Assembly: GCA_947167345.1 (NCBI GenBank)
Contig: CAMVHR010000007.1
Coordinates: 20,669 to 84,668 of the forward strand
Direction: 5' to 3'
Length of the DNA stretch: 64,000 nucleotides
Source: an uncultured Treponema sp.
GTDB taxonomy: Bacteria; Spirochaetota; Spirochaetia; Treponematales; Treponemataceae
Of the stretch, positions 25,264 to 34,954 are shown one piece after another; position 1 is the first letter of the stretch, and every line of letters starts with the position of its first letter. A program made the translations under genes and the position numbers. The notes beneath the pieces are model-generated. The model did not search any database. It saw nothing but the letters and a program-made list of their open reading frames with translations, and was not told the DNA's origin.

Positions 25264-26221
25264 AATCTGTTGTAAAATAGTCAGGATTTACAGCTGACAT
25301 GTTTAACCGCATTTCCCAGTGCAAATGCGGACCTGTTGCAAGTCCTGTTGCTCCACTTAAACCTATAAGTGTACCTGCTTTTACAATATCACCTTCTTTT
25401 ACTTCCAATTTGCTCATGTGATAGTACAGGCTATATAGTCCTGGTAAATGTTCTATTACAACGCTCCATCCTGTAGAAATTCTGTCTTCTGCCATAACAA
25501 CACGACCTGCTGCACAGGATTTTACCGTTGAACCTGTAGGAATTCCGTAATCTGTTCCGTAATGCAGGCTTGTAGAAGAATTTCCGTCTGTATATGTATA
25601 TACTCTTCTATCTGCAAAGTATGAGGTTCTTCTTGTCGCAGAGGTAGGTGGAATATATGATGTTGTCTGATATACATTCTCTTTGTTTATGGTTCCCAAA
25701 ATAGCATTAAGTTTATTAATCTGCTGCATTCGGGTAGAACTTGTATCTGTTTTTATGCTTGTATTTCTTGAATCAAGAGGAATTGTTTCGCTGATAAATT
25801 CCTTGTATTCCAATGCAAAGGGAAGCGAAAAATCGGAATGAGTTCCATCTGGTAATGTATAGATGACTTTGAGAGAATAATTGTTTTTACTGCTCCACCA
25901 TGAAGATAGCGGAATGCCTGCAAGAAAAACAGTTTTTGAAGTTGAACTGTCATTTCTCAGCAAATAAAACTCTGTTTTGTCAAGTCGCTTTTCATCAAGA
26001 TATAGCTCAAGAGTTGCCGTTGTTTTTTCAATCTGTACTAGTGGATGTAAAAAACTTAATCGCACAAAAACTGCGTCTCCAGGTTTTGATTTATCATTGT
26101 AGTTTACTTTTACAGTGTAATTTCCTGAAGTAAATGATTTTTCTAAGGCGGCAACTGGCATACATTTAAGTGCTATTGTTGCAATCAAGAAAATGTAAAA
26201 GCTATAAAAAAATTTTTTCAT
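25244..26221 (-). CDS. M23-family peptidase (LytM-like), exported
   Basis: 325 residues with an N-terminal signal peptide (to about 25). An N-terminal beta domain precedes the C-terminal M23 domain, whose zinc ligands are in HYGTDYG and HLHWEM, with GLYSLYYHMSKL between them. Both metal-binding motifs are complete, so it may be an active peptidoglycan endopeptidase in the periplasm. It is the last gene after recJ (16-base gap). Confidence 0.92.
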   Translation of the reverse strand: MKKFFYSFYIFLIATIALKCMPVAALEKSFTSGNYTVKVNYNDKSKPGDAVFVRLSFLHPLVQIEKTTATLELYLDEKRLDKTEFYLLRNDSSTSKTVFLAGIPLSSWWSSKNNYSLKVIYTLPDGTHSDFSLPFALEYKEFISETIPLDSRNTSIKTDTSSTRMQQINKLNAILGTINKENVYQTTSYIPPTSATRRTSYFADRRVYTYTDGNSSTSLHYGTDYGIPTGSTVKSCAAGRVVMAEDRISTGWSVVIEHLPGLYSLYYHMSKLEVKEGDIVKAGTLIGLSGATGLATGPHLHWEMRLNMSAVNPDYFTTDFTCASE

Positions 26222-26237
26222 GTCATCATCTCCTGAA

Positions 26238-28376
26238 CTATTGTGCTGATTTCTTTAAGTCAACGAGAATAAGTTGTGTTGTTTCAATCCCGTTAAAAGT
26301 ATTTCTTTCTATATGATATAAAATATCTATTTCATCTCCAATTTCAAAATCCCTGTGAAGACGCTCTCCTTCATTCCAGAAAAGGGCAGGCCACTTATTG
26401 TTTTTTGTATTTATAATCAGTTTCAAATGCTGCTTTTCTGTTTTTCCCATAAACATTGCATCAATTACTTTTAGTTTTTTGGACATAAAAAGAAGTTGAG
26501 GATTCTTTTCTCCAAAAGGCTCAAATGTATCGCAAATATTCAAAATATCTGGAGTCAGATATGCAGATGGAATTTCCGCATCAATTTCATATATGTCTGC
26601 TGTAGATTTTTCAAGTTCAATTCGAGCAGATTCTTCAATCAGTTTCTGTTCAAATTCTGGAAGTCTGTCTCTTAAAAAACTGAATCCTGCAGCACATGTA
26701 TGTCCTCCATGATTGATAAATATATCTCCGAATCTGTTTAAAAAATCAGAGGAGTCCAGACCTCGACAACTTCTCATTGAACCAATGACAGTTTGTCCGA
26801 CAAAAGTTGCCGTTATGGCAGGTATATTGTATAGAGAGACCAGTCTGCCTGCTACAATTCCACTGACGCCCCTGTTAATTCTTTCATCAATAACAACACA
26901 TAACTTATCATTATGTAATGGTATTGATGTTTGTGCCTGTATTCCTGCATAGTCCCAAGCATCCTGAGATAACTGTTTTCGCTCTGCATTTAATTCTTTT
27001 ATTTTTCGGGCAGCCATTTCACGGTATGAAGGATCATTTGAAATAAATAAATCTGCCGCAAGTTCAGGATGTCCAAGCCGACCTGCAGCATTTAAATTGG
27101 ATACAATTGTCCAGCTGACATCTGTAGAAGAAATATGTTTGCCAAGCATATTGAGGACTGACATAATTTCCAAAAGACCTGGACGAATGCGACCTGAATT
27201 TATGGATGCAAGACCTTTCTTCACAAAGATGCGATTTTCATCTTTCATTGGCATAATGTCAGAAAGAGCCGCTAGAGCTACAAGTTGCAAGTCTCTGTCT
27301 TCTTTCTGCATAAGATCTGGAAATTCTTTTTTTAATGCCATCTGCACATAGGTGACATAAATATTATAAAAACCTCCGATTTCTGTAGGTGCGTGATTTC
27401 CATATCTTGCAATTTTTGAGAGTGTTTTTATTTTGCTCAGTTCAAAATTTTTGAACTGCGGAATAATCGCTCCTATTTCCAACCTCATATCAAGAAGATT
27501 AAATTCAATACCTGTTCCAAAACTGTTAGTAAGAAAAGATTGTATTCTGTCTTTATTCCATACCAATATTATCTGTCCCGAAAGAAAAGAGGGAAGTTTT
27601 GTTTGTGAAATAGATGTTTCTCCAGGAATTACATATTCTTTTATCTGCCGAACAGGAATTAGGTTTCTAAGTTTAATGCAGTCAATGCAATATGAATTTT
27701 CTTCTGGAATTATATTTAGCAGTGTGACTTCCTGCTTGTACCATTTGCTTTGGCTGAATCGTAATGCACTCACAAGTTTAAAAACAACTGCACATCCTGA
27801 AATATCTGGGAAAGGATAGCCTGAATCGATACATTTCGGGTCAATTATAATGGCAGGGGAAGGCAGCATTTCCTGAGGATTGTGATGATCTACAATTATG
27901 ACATCAATTCCTAATTCTGCAGCATGAGCTACTTCGGTGTTATTAGATATACCGCAATCTACTGTAATAATCAAAGACCCAAAGTCTTTTGAAAAATCAT
28001 CAATTGCAGATATTGAAAGTCCATAAGCATCATTGCCTTCTGGAAGTCTGTACTGGACATCGATTCCCATGTCCTTTAAACAATCGTACAAAACCGTTGT
28101 CGCTGTAACACCGTCTACATCTCGGTCTCCAAAAATGAGTACTTTCTCATGTTCTTCAACTGCAGATATAATGCGGTCAACTGCGTCTTCCATGATTGAA
28201 AAAGAAAACGGACTGTGCTGAAATCTAAGATCATCTTCAAGGTAGTATAGAATTTCTTTTCCTTCTGTAATACCGCGCCGTGCAAAAATAGTTGCAGTTA
28301 AAGCATCTGCTCCATATTTTTTTTCTAAGTCTTTTACTAGACTCTGAGAGATTTCTTTTTTGTTCCAAACAGCCAC
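26238..28376 (-). CDS. recJ: Single-stranded-DNA-specific exonuclease RecJ
   Basis: 712 residues. The DHH phosphoesterase motifs are complete: FGDRDVDGVTA (motif I), VDHHNP, and the DHHA1 domain block GVSGIVAGRL ... GGHTCAAGFS. RecJ is a 5'-3' exonuclease in recombination and repair. An insert of about 110 residues (about 205-320, beginning near NIIPEENSYC) separates the DHH core from the rest and is not part of the usual RecJ core as I know it. The start abuts the stop of the phosphorylase gene. Confidence 0.93.
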   Translation of the reverse strand: MAVWNKKEISQSLVKDLEKKYGADALTATIFARRGITEGKEILYYLEDDLRFQHSPFSFSIMEDAVDRIISAVEEHEKVLIFGDRDVDGVTATTVLYDCLKDMGIDVQYRLPEGNDAYGLSISAIDDFSKDFGSLIITVDCGISNNTEVAHAAELGIDVIIVDHHNPQEMLPSPAIIIDPKCIDSGYPFPDISGCAVVFKLVSALRFSQSKWYKQEVTLLNIIPEENSYCIDCIKLRNLIPVRQIKEYVIPGETSISQTKLPSFLSGQIILVWNKDRIQSFLTNSFGTGIEFNLLDMRLEIGAIIPQFKNFELSKIKTLSKIARYGNHAPTEIGGFYNIYVTYVQMALKKEFPDLMQKEDRDLQLVALAALSDIMPMKDENRIFVKKGLASINSGRIRPGLLEIMSVLNMLGKHISSTDVSWTIVSNLNAAGRLGHPELAADLFISNDPSYREMAARKIKELNAERKQLSQDAWDYAGIQAQTSIPLHNDKLCVVIDERINRGVSGIVAGRLVSLYNIPAITATFVGQTVIGSMRSCRGLDSSDFLNRFGDIFINHGGHTCAAGFSFLRDRLPEFEQKLIEESARIELEKSTADIYEIDAEIPSAYLTPDILNICDTFEPFGEKNPQLLFMSKKLKVIDAMFMGKTEKQHLKLIINTKNNKWPALFWNEGERLHRDFEIGDEIDILYHIERNTFNGIETTQLILVDLKKSAQ

Positions 28377-29707
28377 TATTTTATTTCCTTAAGAATAAGT
28401 TTGGAACATTCCTTTTTCTGTTCTGAATATGTAACGGCTTTTGTCAACTGTGCTGTTCCTGCAACAAGGGATTCCGCATCTTTTGCATAGATGTCCATGA
28501 TTTTGTCTCCCTTTTTTACAAAATCTCCCTGTTTTTTTGCAAAAATAATACCAGAATCAGCATCAACAATATCTGTTGTCTTGTTTCTTCCTACACCTAG
28601 ATTTATGCATGCAATGCCGGTTGTATATGCATTTATTGAGATGTAACCGTCCTGTTGGGCTGTTAGTTCCATGTGGAATTTTGAACGGCGCTTTCCCTGT
28701 TCCTGAAGAAGCTTATCTGGATCGCCTCCCTGGTCTTTTACGTTTTCAAGGAATTTTTCGAGGGCTTTCCCAGAAGATACTGCCTCTTTGCAGAGTTTCA
28801 ATCCTTCTTCTACATTAGAAGCCTTTTGTCCGAATATAGCCATTCGACTTCCCAATGCATAAGTTAGTTCCATAATGTCATCGGGACCTTTTCCCTGCAG
28901 ACACTCTAGTGTTTCTTCGATTTCAAGATAGTTTCCTGTTTTATAGCCTAAAGGCGAATCCATATTTGTAAGAAGGGCTACGGCCTGTTTTCCCATTGCT
29001 TGTGATGTTTTTACAAGGAATGTTGCAAGATTTTCTGCATCGTCGGCAGATTTCATGAATGCACCTAATCCGTATTTTACATCAAAAACAAGGGCATCAC
29101 TTCCTTCTGCAACTTTCTTAGAAAGAATACTGCTTGTAATTAGAGGAATGCTTTCTACTGTACCAGTAACATCTCTGAGCGCATACATTTTTCTGTCGGC
29201 TGGAGCAATTTTTTCTGTCTGTCCCATCATTGCATAGCCTGTTTTTGCAATCAAAGATTCAAACGTTTCTGGAGTAAGCTTTACGTTATATCCCTGTATA
29301 GATTCTAGTTTATCCAGTGTTCCGCCTGTGTGTCCGAGGCCACGACCGCTCATCATGGGAATTTGAACTCCAAGAGATGCAACTATAGGAGCAAGCGGAA
29401 GACTTATTTTGTCACCAACACCTCCTGTAGAATGCTTGTCAACGAAAGGTCCATTCAACCCCTTATTCTGTTTATTATGAAGGTCAATAACATCACCAGA
29501 ATGCAGCATAACAGAAGTTAAATATCCTGTTTCTTCAAAACTCATTCCGTTAAAATATACAGCCATCATGAATGCAGCCATTTGATAGTCAGGAATGCTT
29601 CCATCCACATATCCCTTGATAAGAAATTCTATTTCTTCTTTTGTAAGGCTTTGTCCTTTTGTGTTTCCTGTTCCTCGTTTTTTTATTATTATATCTGCTG
29701 CTCTCAT
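28376..29707 (-). CDS. Pyrimidine-nucleoside (thymidine) phosphorylase
   Basis: 443 residues from the ATG at 29707, preceded by AAGGAGA; the longer frame to 29800 runs into recO. Family motif DKHSTGGVGDKISLPLAPI with the phosphate-binding KHSTGG, and GRGLGHTGGTLDKLE. It cleaves thymidine, uridine or deoxyuridine with phosphate, feeding salvage and sugar-phosphate catabolism. Whether it is DeoA- or Pdp-type is not decided. Between recO and recJ. Confidence 0.92.
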   Translation of the reverse strand: MRAADIIIKKRGTGNTKGQSLTKEEIEFLIKGYVDGSIPDYQMAAFMMAVYFNGMSFEETGYLTSVMLHSGDVIDLHNKQNKGLNGPFVDKHSTGGVGDKISLPLAPIVASLGVQIPMMSGRGLGHTGGTLDKLESIQGYNVKLTPETFESLIAKTGYAMMGQTEKIAPADRKMYALRDVTGTVESIPLITSSILSKKVAEGSDALVFDVKYGLGAFMKSADDAENLATFLVKTSQAMGKQAVALLTNMDSPLGYKTGNYLEIEETLECLQGKGPDDIMELTYALGSRMAIFGQKASNVEEGLKLCKEAVSSGKALEKFLENVKDQGGDPDKLLQEQGKRRSKFHMELTAQQDGYISINAYTTGIACINLGVGRNKTTDIVDADSGIIFAKKQGDFVKKGDKIMDIYAKDAESLVAGTAQLTKAVTYSEQKKECSKLILKEIK

Positions 29708-29774
29708 GATATTCTCCTTAGCATCTAATTTTTCTTTTGTAACTGAAAACATTATACATTGAATTCTCCTGTTC

Positions 29775-30542
29775 TTACAATATCCCCATTCCAGTTTCAA
29801 TACTCTTAAGTTTTGTTGAAACAGCCTTCTCTATTAAATAGAATGTAAACTGCTTTAACTCATACGCTGTATTGCTATCTATTGTAAGCGAACGAACTTT
29901 TCCAGGAGAAAGTTCATTTATTGAGGCAAGATATACTATTGCATTGGAATTTAAAGGAAAAAACTGCATTTTTTCTGAATTCAATTCTGTGAAATTTGCA
30001 CAGTCGCAGCATAAAAGACCAGAAGATGGTACGTAGCAACAATTTTTAGCAAGGGTAGTGGATTTACAGTGTGTGCACCGTTCAATTTCCGGCTGAACTC
30101 CTAGAAGATTAATGTATCTCCATAAAAAGCGGATAGTACCGAGCATTGTTTCTTTTTCATCACATCTGTCAATTCCATTTATGAATGCACTGAATAATGT
30201 GAATGCTTTTTTTTCATCTCCTGCACAATGAGTCTTTAAAAGAACTTCACAGGCAAGATTTGCTGTCCATATCTTATAAAGGCTCGTATGCAGGCTGAGA
30301 TGACAGTCTTCTACTTCAAAATCGGTAATTTTAACAGATTTTTTTGATTCATCAGTATAAATCCATAATTTCCCTGCATTAAAAGGTTGTACCAGAGATC
30401 GTAATTTGCTTTTTGATCCCCCATATAGAGTTGCATAAAAAAGGCCACTATCAGAAGATAATGCGCATACACGCCTGTTATTTTCTCCTTGTGGTGTGAC
30501 TGTTAGGATAATAGACTGTACGCATTTGTTTCGTTCTGACAT
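29775..30542 (-). CDS. recO: DNA repair protein RecO
   Basis: 255 residues. N-terminal OB-like domain (ILTVTPQGENNRRV, LYGGSKSKL), a helical middle and a zinc site of CTHC (about 160) and CCDC (about 187). RecO loads RecA on SSB-coated DNA together with RecR. It starts after a 35-base gap from the lipoprotein gene upstream; no strong ribosome-binding site, only AAGG. Confidence 0.9.
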   Translation of the reverse strand: MSERNKCVQSIILTVTPQGENNRRVCALSSDSGLFYATLYGGSKSKLRSLVQPFNAGKLWIYTDESKKSVKITDFEVEDCHLSLHTSLYKIWTANLACEVLLKTHCAGDEKKAFTLFSAFINGIDRCDEKETMLGTIRFLWRYINLLGVQPEIERCTHCKSTTLAKNCCYVPSSGLLCCDCANFTELNSEKMQFFPLNSNAIVYLASINELSPGKVRSLTIDSNTAYELKQFTFYLIEKAVSTKLKSIETGMGIL

Positions 30543-30577
30543 GGCCTTATTTTATCTGAAAATTATTGTACTTGCAA

Positions 30578-31600
30578 TTAGAATTGCTTTATACAATATG
30601 CATCAAGATTTTTTTTGCAGTTCATTGTCAAAAAGTAAAATTTGTAGTCAGATTTTTCTACGGACACAGATTTTTCAGTGTAATTTGTGAAGAATCGTTC
30701 TGCCTGCTGTTTATTAGTGCTTTCAAGACTGTTTTTCATGCTTGTATAGTTTCCTGATTTTACAAGGCTTATTCCTATAATTTGAGAACCATTCGAAGTA
30801 CTTGTCCATACTCCGCCATAAGAAGAATATGTTTGCAACAATTTTACTCCTTTTTCGATTTTTGCAAAACTCTTGTTGATAACATTTAAACTCAGAAAAG
30901 CTGTTTCCATTTCTTTTTTTGAAGGAATGTACCATCCTTTTGTATATGGACATTCTTTTGTATCTGAAAATAAATCTGCATAGTGTTCTGCATATCCTAA
31001 AGCTGCAAATACCTTATCAGAAAAAATGGCAGAATTTGCTTTTTTAATACGCTCATAACTGTCTTTTCCTGTTTCTGCATCTCTTAAGGTGCTGAACTTT
31101 CTATTTATATTATCACTACAGAAGAATGTATTTGTAGATTTTACAGATATACCCATGTTTTTACCATTTTCAGTATTGTATATAATTGCCATTGGATGAA
31201 CAGAATTTTTGATGATACTATAGCAATCTGTACTTACAATTGGACCTTCCGCAAGAACTATATCACCTTTTTCAATATCTCTCCATTTTGCAGTAAGAAC
31301 CATATCTCCTGTCACTTTGTATTTTTCATTAATAATTTCTTGTGTTCCTGATTGTGTCCATCCTTCAAATGTCTTTTTGTCTGCATATAGGGCTGGAAGT
31401 TCTTTTTCTGTCAGCTTGTATGCATTATTCATGGTTTGCTTTTTTGGTGCCGTACCAAACTCTGATACATATGAAAGTGAATACCGTTTTTGTTCCTTTG
31501 GTATTTCTTCCTGCTCAAAATCATCTGCCATGTTTGCACAAGACGTAATCAAACTGAGGACAATAAATCCAACCGCTGTAATGAAACAATGTTTTTTCAT
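30578..31600 (-). CDS. Lipoprotein with InlB-type repeat and C-terminal domain
   Basis: 340 residues. Lipobox LITSC with Cys21, then a short linker, then an InlB/Listeria-Bacteroides beta repeat (about 40-107, ending FEGWTQ ... MVLTAKW), a repeat common in treponemal surface lipoproteins. The C-terminal half has TKGWYIPSKKEM, as in DUF1566-like domains. AGGAG lies upstream of the ATG. Probably anchored to the outer or inner membrane; ligand unknown. Confidence 0.8.
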   Translation of the reverse strand: MKKHCFITAVGFIVLSLITSCANMADDFEQEEIPKEQKRYSLSYVSEFGTAPKKQTMNNAYKLTEKELPALYADKKTFEGWTQSGTQEIINEKYKVTGDMVLTAKWRDIEKGDIVLAEGPIVSTDCYSIIKNSVHPMAIIYNTENGKNMGISVKSTNTFFCSDNINRKFSTLRDAETGKDSYERIKKANSAIFSDKVFAALGYAEHYADLFSDTKECPYTKGWYIPSKKEMETAFLSLNVINKSFAKIEKGVKLLQTYSSYGGVWTSTSNGSQIIGISLVKSGNYTSMKNSLESTNKQQAERFFTNYTEKSVSVEKSDYKFYFLTMNCKKNLDAYCIKQF

Positions 31601-31727
31601 AAAACACTCCTAATAATTTTTTTTCTCTCTCTATTATAGTTATTCCTTTTGATTGCTATTTTTTGTCCAAATTTTTTACAAAAAAATGAAAAAAATTGAT
31701 TTTTTTTTATATGAAAGTGTTAGATAA

Positions 31728-31756
31728 TAGACACGAAAACTTTTTTTTGATATAAT
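31728..31756 (+). promoter_or_regulatory. Promoter of rpoZ-miaA
   Basis: TAGACA (31728-31733), 17-base spacer, perfect TATAAT (31751-31756) with TG at -14/-15. Strong match; the predicted start is near 31763, about 15 bases before rpoZ. Confidence 0.75.
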
Positions 31757-31777
31757 TTTAAAATAAAGGGGTATAGC

Positions 31778-31969
31778 ATGATTTTTCCACTTGAAGAATT
31801 AGTAAAATTTAAAGGTAGCATATATGAAATTACAGCTGCAGCAAGCAGACGTGCTTTTCAGCTTGCAAAAATAAAAGATCCTATATTGGAAGAACATGAC
31901 GGAAAAGATGTTAGTGTTGCAGCTATGCAGCTTTTTAAGGGAGATGTAAAATATCGCATTGAACAGTAA
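31778..31969 (+). CDS. rpoZ: RNA polymerase omega subunit
   Basis: 63 residues, shorter than the about 90 of E. coli omega, but with the core fold: FPLEELVKFKGSIYEITAAASRRAFQLA ends the first helices, followed by VSVAAMQLFKG. AAGGGG before the ATG. It helps fold and hold the beta' subunit. Overlaps the miaA start by 11 bases. Confidence 0.8.
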   Translation: MIFPLEELVKFKGSIYEITAAASRRAFQLAKIKDPILEEHDGKDVSVAAMQLFKGDVKYRIEQ

Positions 31970-32885
31970 TACAGTTATTGTTATATTTGCACCTACTGCT
32001 TGTGGTAAGACTGCTTTAACCAGAGATATCTTTGGAAAAAGTAGTCTTTCTTATTTTAAAGGTTTGGGAGAGGTTGTAAGTGCTGACAGTCAGGCTGTTT
32101 ATAAAGGCCTTGATATTGGAACCGCAAAGCCTGATGAAGATGAGCAGAAAGATATTCCTCATCATCTTATCGATGTAGTAACTCCTGATGTTCAGTTTGG
32201 GGTTGGGGAGTTTATTGAACTTGCAGATGAGTGCTGTGAAGATATTATTGAACGTGGATTATATCCTGTTGTTACTGGAGGAACAGGTTTTTACATAAGA
32301 AATTTCCTTATGGGGTTGCCAGTTACTCCTATAAGTAATGTCTATATACGTGACGGGTTAAAACACCGTATTGAAAATGAAGGAAATTTTGTCTTATATG
32401 AGGAATTGAAAGAAAAAGATCCTGTTAGTGCAAAAAAGATAAATGTTCATGATGCATATCGTATAGTCAGGGCTCTGGAAGTTTTTTATGCATCTGGCAG
32501 ACCGTTAAGTTCTTATGAATTACCATCGTCATTACGCAAGAAATTTCGTTTTATAACTATAATACTAGATAGAGATAGAAAAGATCTGTACAGTCGGATA
32601 AATGAGCGTGTTGATAGGATGTTTTTGCAGGGACTTGCTGATGAAGTTACTCAATTGAAAGCTTCGGGCTTTACAAAAGATTCTCCGGGAATGAAAGCTA
32701 TTGGATATAGTGAATTTTTTATGTCTGACCTTTCTTCAATAGAAGAAATAAAAGAACGCATAAAGAAAGACAGCCGCAGGTATGCAAAGCGTCAGTATAC
32801 TTTTATGAGAGACATTCCTGGAGCTGTAACATTTGATGCAGATGATAAAGACGGTATACTTGACTATCTTCAGCGGTCAGTGTAA
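31959..32885 (+). CDS. miaA: tRNA dimethylallyltransferase
   Basis: 308 residues from a TTG inside rpoZ. P-loop APTACGKT (11-18), then SADSQAVYKGLDIGTAKP and HHLIDVV, all typical; the YAKRQYTFMRD C-terminal motif is present. It adds the dimethylallyl group to A37 of tRNAs reading UNN codons. The TTG has AAGGGAG 14 bases before it, rather far, so expression is probably coupled to rpoZ. The last 16 bases overlap the opposing rfbB. Confidence 0.94.
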   Translation: MNSNTVIVIFAPTACGKTALTRDIFGKSSLSYFKGLGEVVSADSQAVYKGLDIGTAKPDEDEQKDIPHHLIDVVTPDVQFGVGEFIELADECCEDIIERGLYPVVTGGTGFYIRNFLMGLPVTPISNVYIRDGLKHRIENEGNFVLYEELKEKDPVSAKKINVHDAYRIVRALEVFYASGRPLSSYELPSSLRKKFRFITIILDRDRKDLYSRINERVDRMFLQGLADEVTQLKASGFTKDSPGMKAIGYSEFFMSDLSSIEEIKERIKKDSRRYAKRQYTFMRDIPGAVTFDADDKDGILDYLQRSV

Positions 32886-33958
32886 TTTTTCTGAATCCAG
32901 TTTTTATATTCTCCGCTTAAAATATGCTCAATCCACTCGGAATGAGAGAGATACCAGTCTACAGTCAGAGATAGCCCCTGTTCAAAAGACATCTTTCGTT
33001 CCCATCCAAGTTCTTTCTTTATTTTTGAACAATCAATAGCGTATCGTGCATCATGCCCTGGTCTGTCTTTTACGTGAATGATTGTGTTTTCTACAGCAGA
33101 TGCTTCAAGATTGCATTTTTTCGAAGTTATTTCAATAAGTTTTTTCAGCAGCTCTATGTTCTGCCATTCATTTTCACCGCCAATATTGTATTTTTCGCCA
33201 GAAATTCCTTTAGAGACAATCTGCCAGACGGCTCTGTTATGATCCTCTACATAAATCCAGTCACGGATGTTTTTTCCTTCTCCATAAACTGGCAAAGGGG
33301 TTCCTTTCTTTATGTTCATAATCATGAGGGGAATCAGCTTTTCCGGGAATTGGTACGGTCCATAATTATTTGTACAATTGGAAAGTGTTACAGGCATTCC
33401 GAATGTATGATGATATGCCATGACAATATGATCACTGGAAGCTTTGCTGGCAGAATACGGAGAGCGAGGATCATAGGCTGTTGTTTCTGTAAAATATCCT
33501 GTAGCACCAAGAGAGCCGTAAACTTCATCCGTTGAAATATGATGAAAAAGAACATCTTCCCTTGGATTATCAAGAGATATGTTCCAGTATTTTCTAGCAA
33601 CGTCCAAAAGTGTATATGTTCCCATGACGTTAGTCTTTATGAATGTTTCAGGTCCTAAAACTGAGCGGTCTACATGGCTTTCTGCTGCAAAATGAATTAC
33701 TGTATCAATATTATATTTCTTGAAAATTCTTTCAATTTCGTTTCTGTCACAAATATCGGTTTTTTCAAAGAAATACCTTTTTCCACCATGTTCCTCTTGA
33801 ATGTTTTCAAGGTTTTCAAGGTTTCCGGCATAAGTAAGGTTGTCTACATTAATGACATTTCCTTTAAAGGATGATTCCGAAAATAGATAATGTATGAAGT
33901 TCGAACCAATAAAACCACAGCCTCCAGTAATTAATATATTGTGCAGTTTTCTTTCCAT
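32870..33958 (-). CDS. rfbB: dTDP-glucose 4,6-dehydratase
   Basis: 362 residues from the ATG at 33958, preceded by GGAGGA; a longer frame to 33997 is less likely. Rossmann motif TGGCGFIGSNF, HFAAESHVDRS, catalytic STDEVYG and Tyr-x3-Lys in YSASKA. Second step of dTDP-L-rhamnose synthesis. Last gene of the rfbA-C-D-B run. Confidence 0.95.
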   Translation of the reverse strand: MERKLHNILITGGCGFIGSNFIHYLFSESSFKGNVINVDNLTYAGNLENLENIQEEHGGKRYFFEKTDICDRNEIERIFKKYNIDTVIHFAAESHVDRSVLGPETFIKTNVMGTYTLLDVARKYWNISLDNPREDVLFHHISTDEVYGSLGATGYFTETTAYDPRSPYSASKASSDHIVMAYHHTFGMPVTLSNCTNNYGPYQFPEKLIPLMIMNIKKGTPLPVYGEGKNIRDWIYVEDHNRAVWQIVSKGISGEKYNIGGENEWQNIELLKKLIEITSKKCNLEASAVENTIIHVKDRPGHDARYAIDCSKIKKELGWERKMSFEQGLSLTVDWYLSHSEWIEHILSGEYKNWIQKNYTDR

Positions 33959-33983
33959 AAGATATCCTCCAAAGTTGTTGAAA

Positions 33984-34943
33984 TTAATATATTTCAAAGC
34001 GTTCTGATTTTATGAATTTTTCAAGGCTTTCTTCCCAAGAGGGAATTTTTACATGAAGAAGTGCTTTTATTTTTTCCTTTGAAAGTACAGAATATTCCGG
34101 ACGCTTTACAGGGGAAGGAAATTCTTCTGATGTGCACGGTAAAACAGCACAGTCCTGAGTAATACGGTTGTACTTTTTTCCAAGTTCATATATTTTGGAT
34201 GCAAAGTTAAACCAAGTTGTTTCTCCTGAATTAGTGTAGTTGTAAATCCCATAGGGGAGAGCAGAATTTTTTCCAAATAAATGTCTTGCATGATTTGAAG
34301 ATTCTATTATCTTACATATTACAGCTGCAAGATCACAGGCAAATGTCGGAGAGCCTGTTTGGTCATTTACAACTTTCACTTCGGTACGAGTATTCATTGC
34401 ATTTGTCATAGTATATACAAAGTTTTTACCTTCAAAACCATATAACCATGCAGTTCTGAGGATATAATACTGTGTCATTTCCTTCTGAATTGCATTTTCA
34501 CCGTCAGATTTTGTTTTGCCGTATATTCCATTTGGATTTTTTTTGTCTTCTTCTGTATAAGGCGTCTTTGAGGATCCGTCGAACACATAGTCTGTAGAAA
34601 TGTGTATAAGCTTTGCTCCAATACGTCTTGTTGTCCGAGTTATATTTCTTACTCCGACTTCATTGATTGCAGCTGCAAGTTCTGGTTCTTCTTCTGCCTT
34701 ATTTACATTTGTATATCCTGAACAGTTTACAACCCATGTTATTTTTTCGGAGGTTTTTCCCATGCTTACGGCATTGCCGGTTTGTGTTGACGTACTGTCG
34801 TGAGATTCTGCAAAAGAATCTAGCTGTGAAGGATTTGTTATGTCAACATCCCTGTCTGTTCCAATCCATTGTATTTTATTCAGAGTAAGCTGATGAGAAA
34901 GTTCTTTTCCCAACATTCCCTGTGACCCAATAAGCCATACCAT
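33984..34943 (-). CDS. rfbD: dTDP-4-dehydrorhamnose reductase
   Basis: 319 residues. NAD(P) motif IGSQGMLGKEL, VVNCSGYTNVNKAEEE, STDYVFDG and YGKTKSDGE with the Tyr-x3-Lys pair. An extra Ser/Thr/Gly-rich segment of about 25 residues (about 48-72, HDSTSTQTGNA) lies between the second strand and the VVNC strand and is not usual in RmlD. Last enzymatic step of dTDP-L-rhamnose synthesis. Its final codons precede rfbB by 25 bases. Confidence 0.94.
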   Translation of the reverse strand: MVWLIGSQGMLGKELSHQLTLNKIQWIGTDRDVDITNPSQLDSFAESHDSTSTQTGNAVSMGKTSEKITWVVNCSGYTNVNKAEEEPELAAAINEVGVRNITRTTRRIGAKLIHISTDYVFDGSSKTPYTEEDKKNPNGIYGKTKSDGENAIQKEMTQYYILRTAWLYGFEGKNFVYTMTNAMNTRTEVKVVNDQTGSPTFACDLAAVICKIIESSNHARHLFGKNSALPYGIYNYTNSGETTWFNFASKIYELGKKYNRITQDCAVLPCTSEEFPSPVKRPEYSVLSKEKIKALLHVKIPSWEESLEKFIKSERFEIY

Positions 34944-34954
34944 TTATTACCTCT

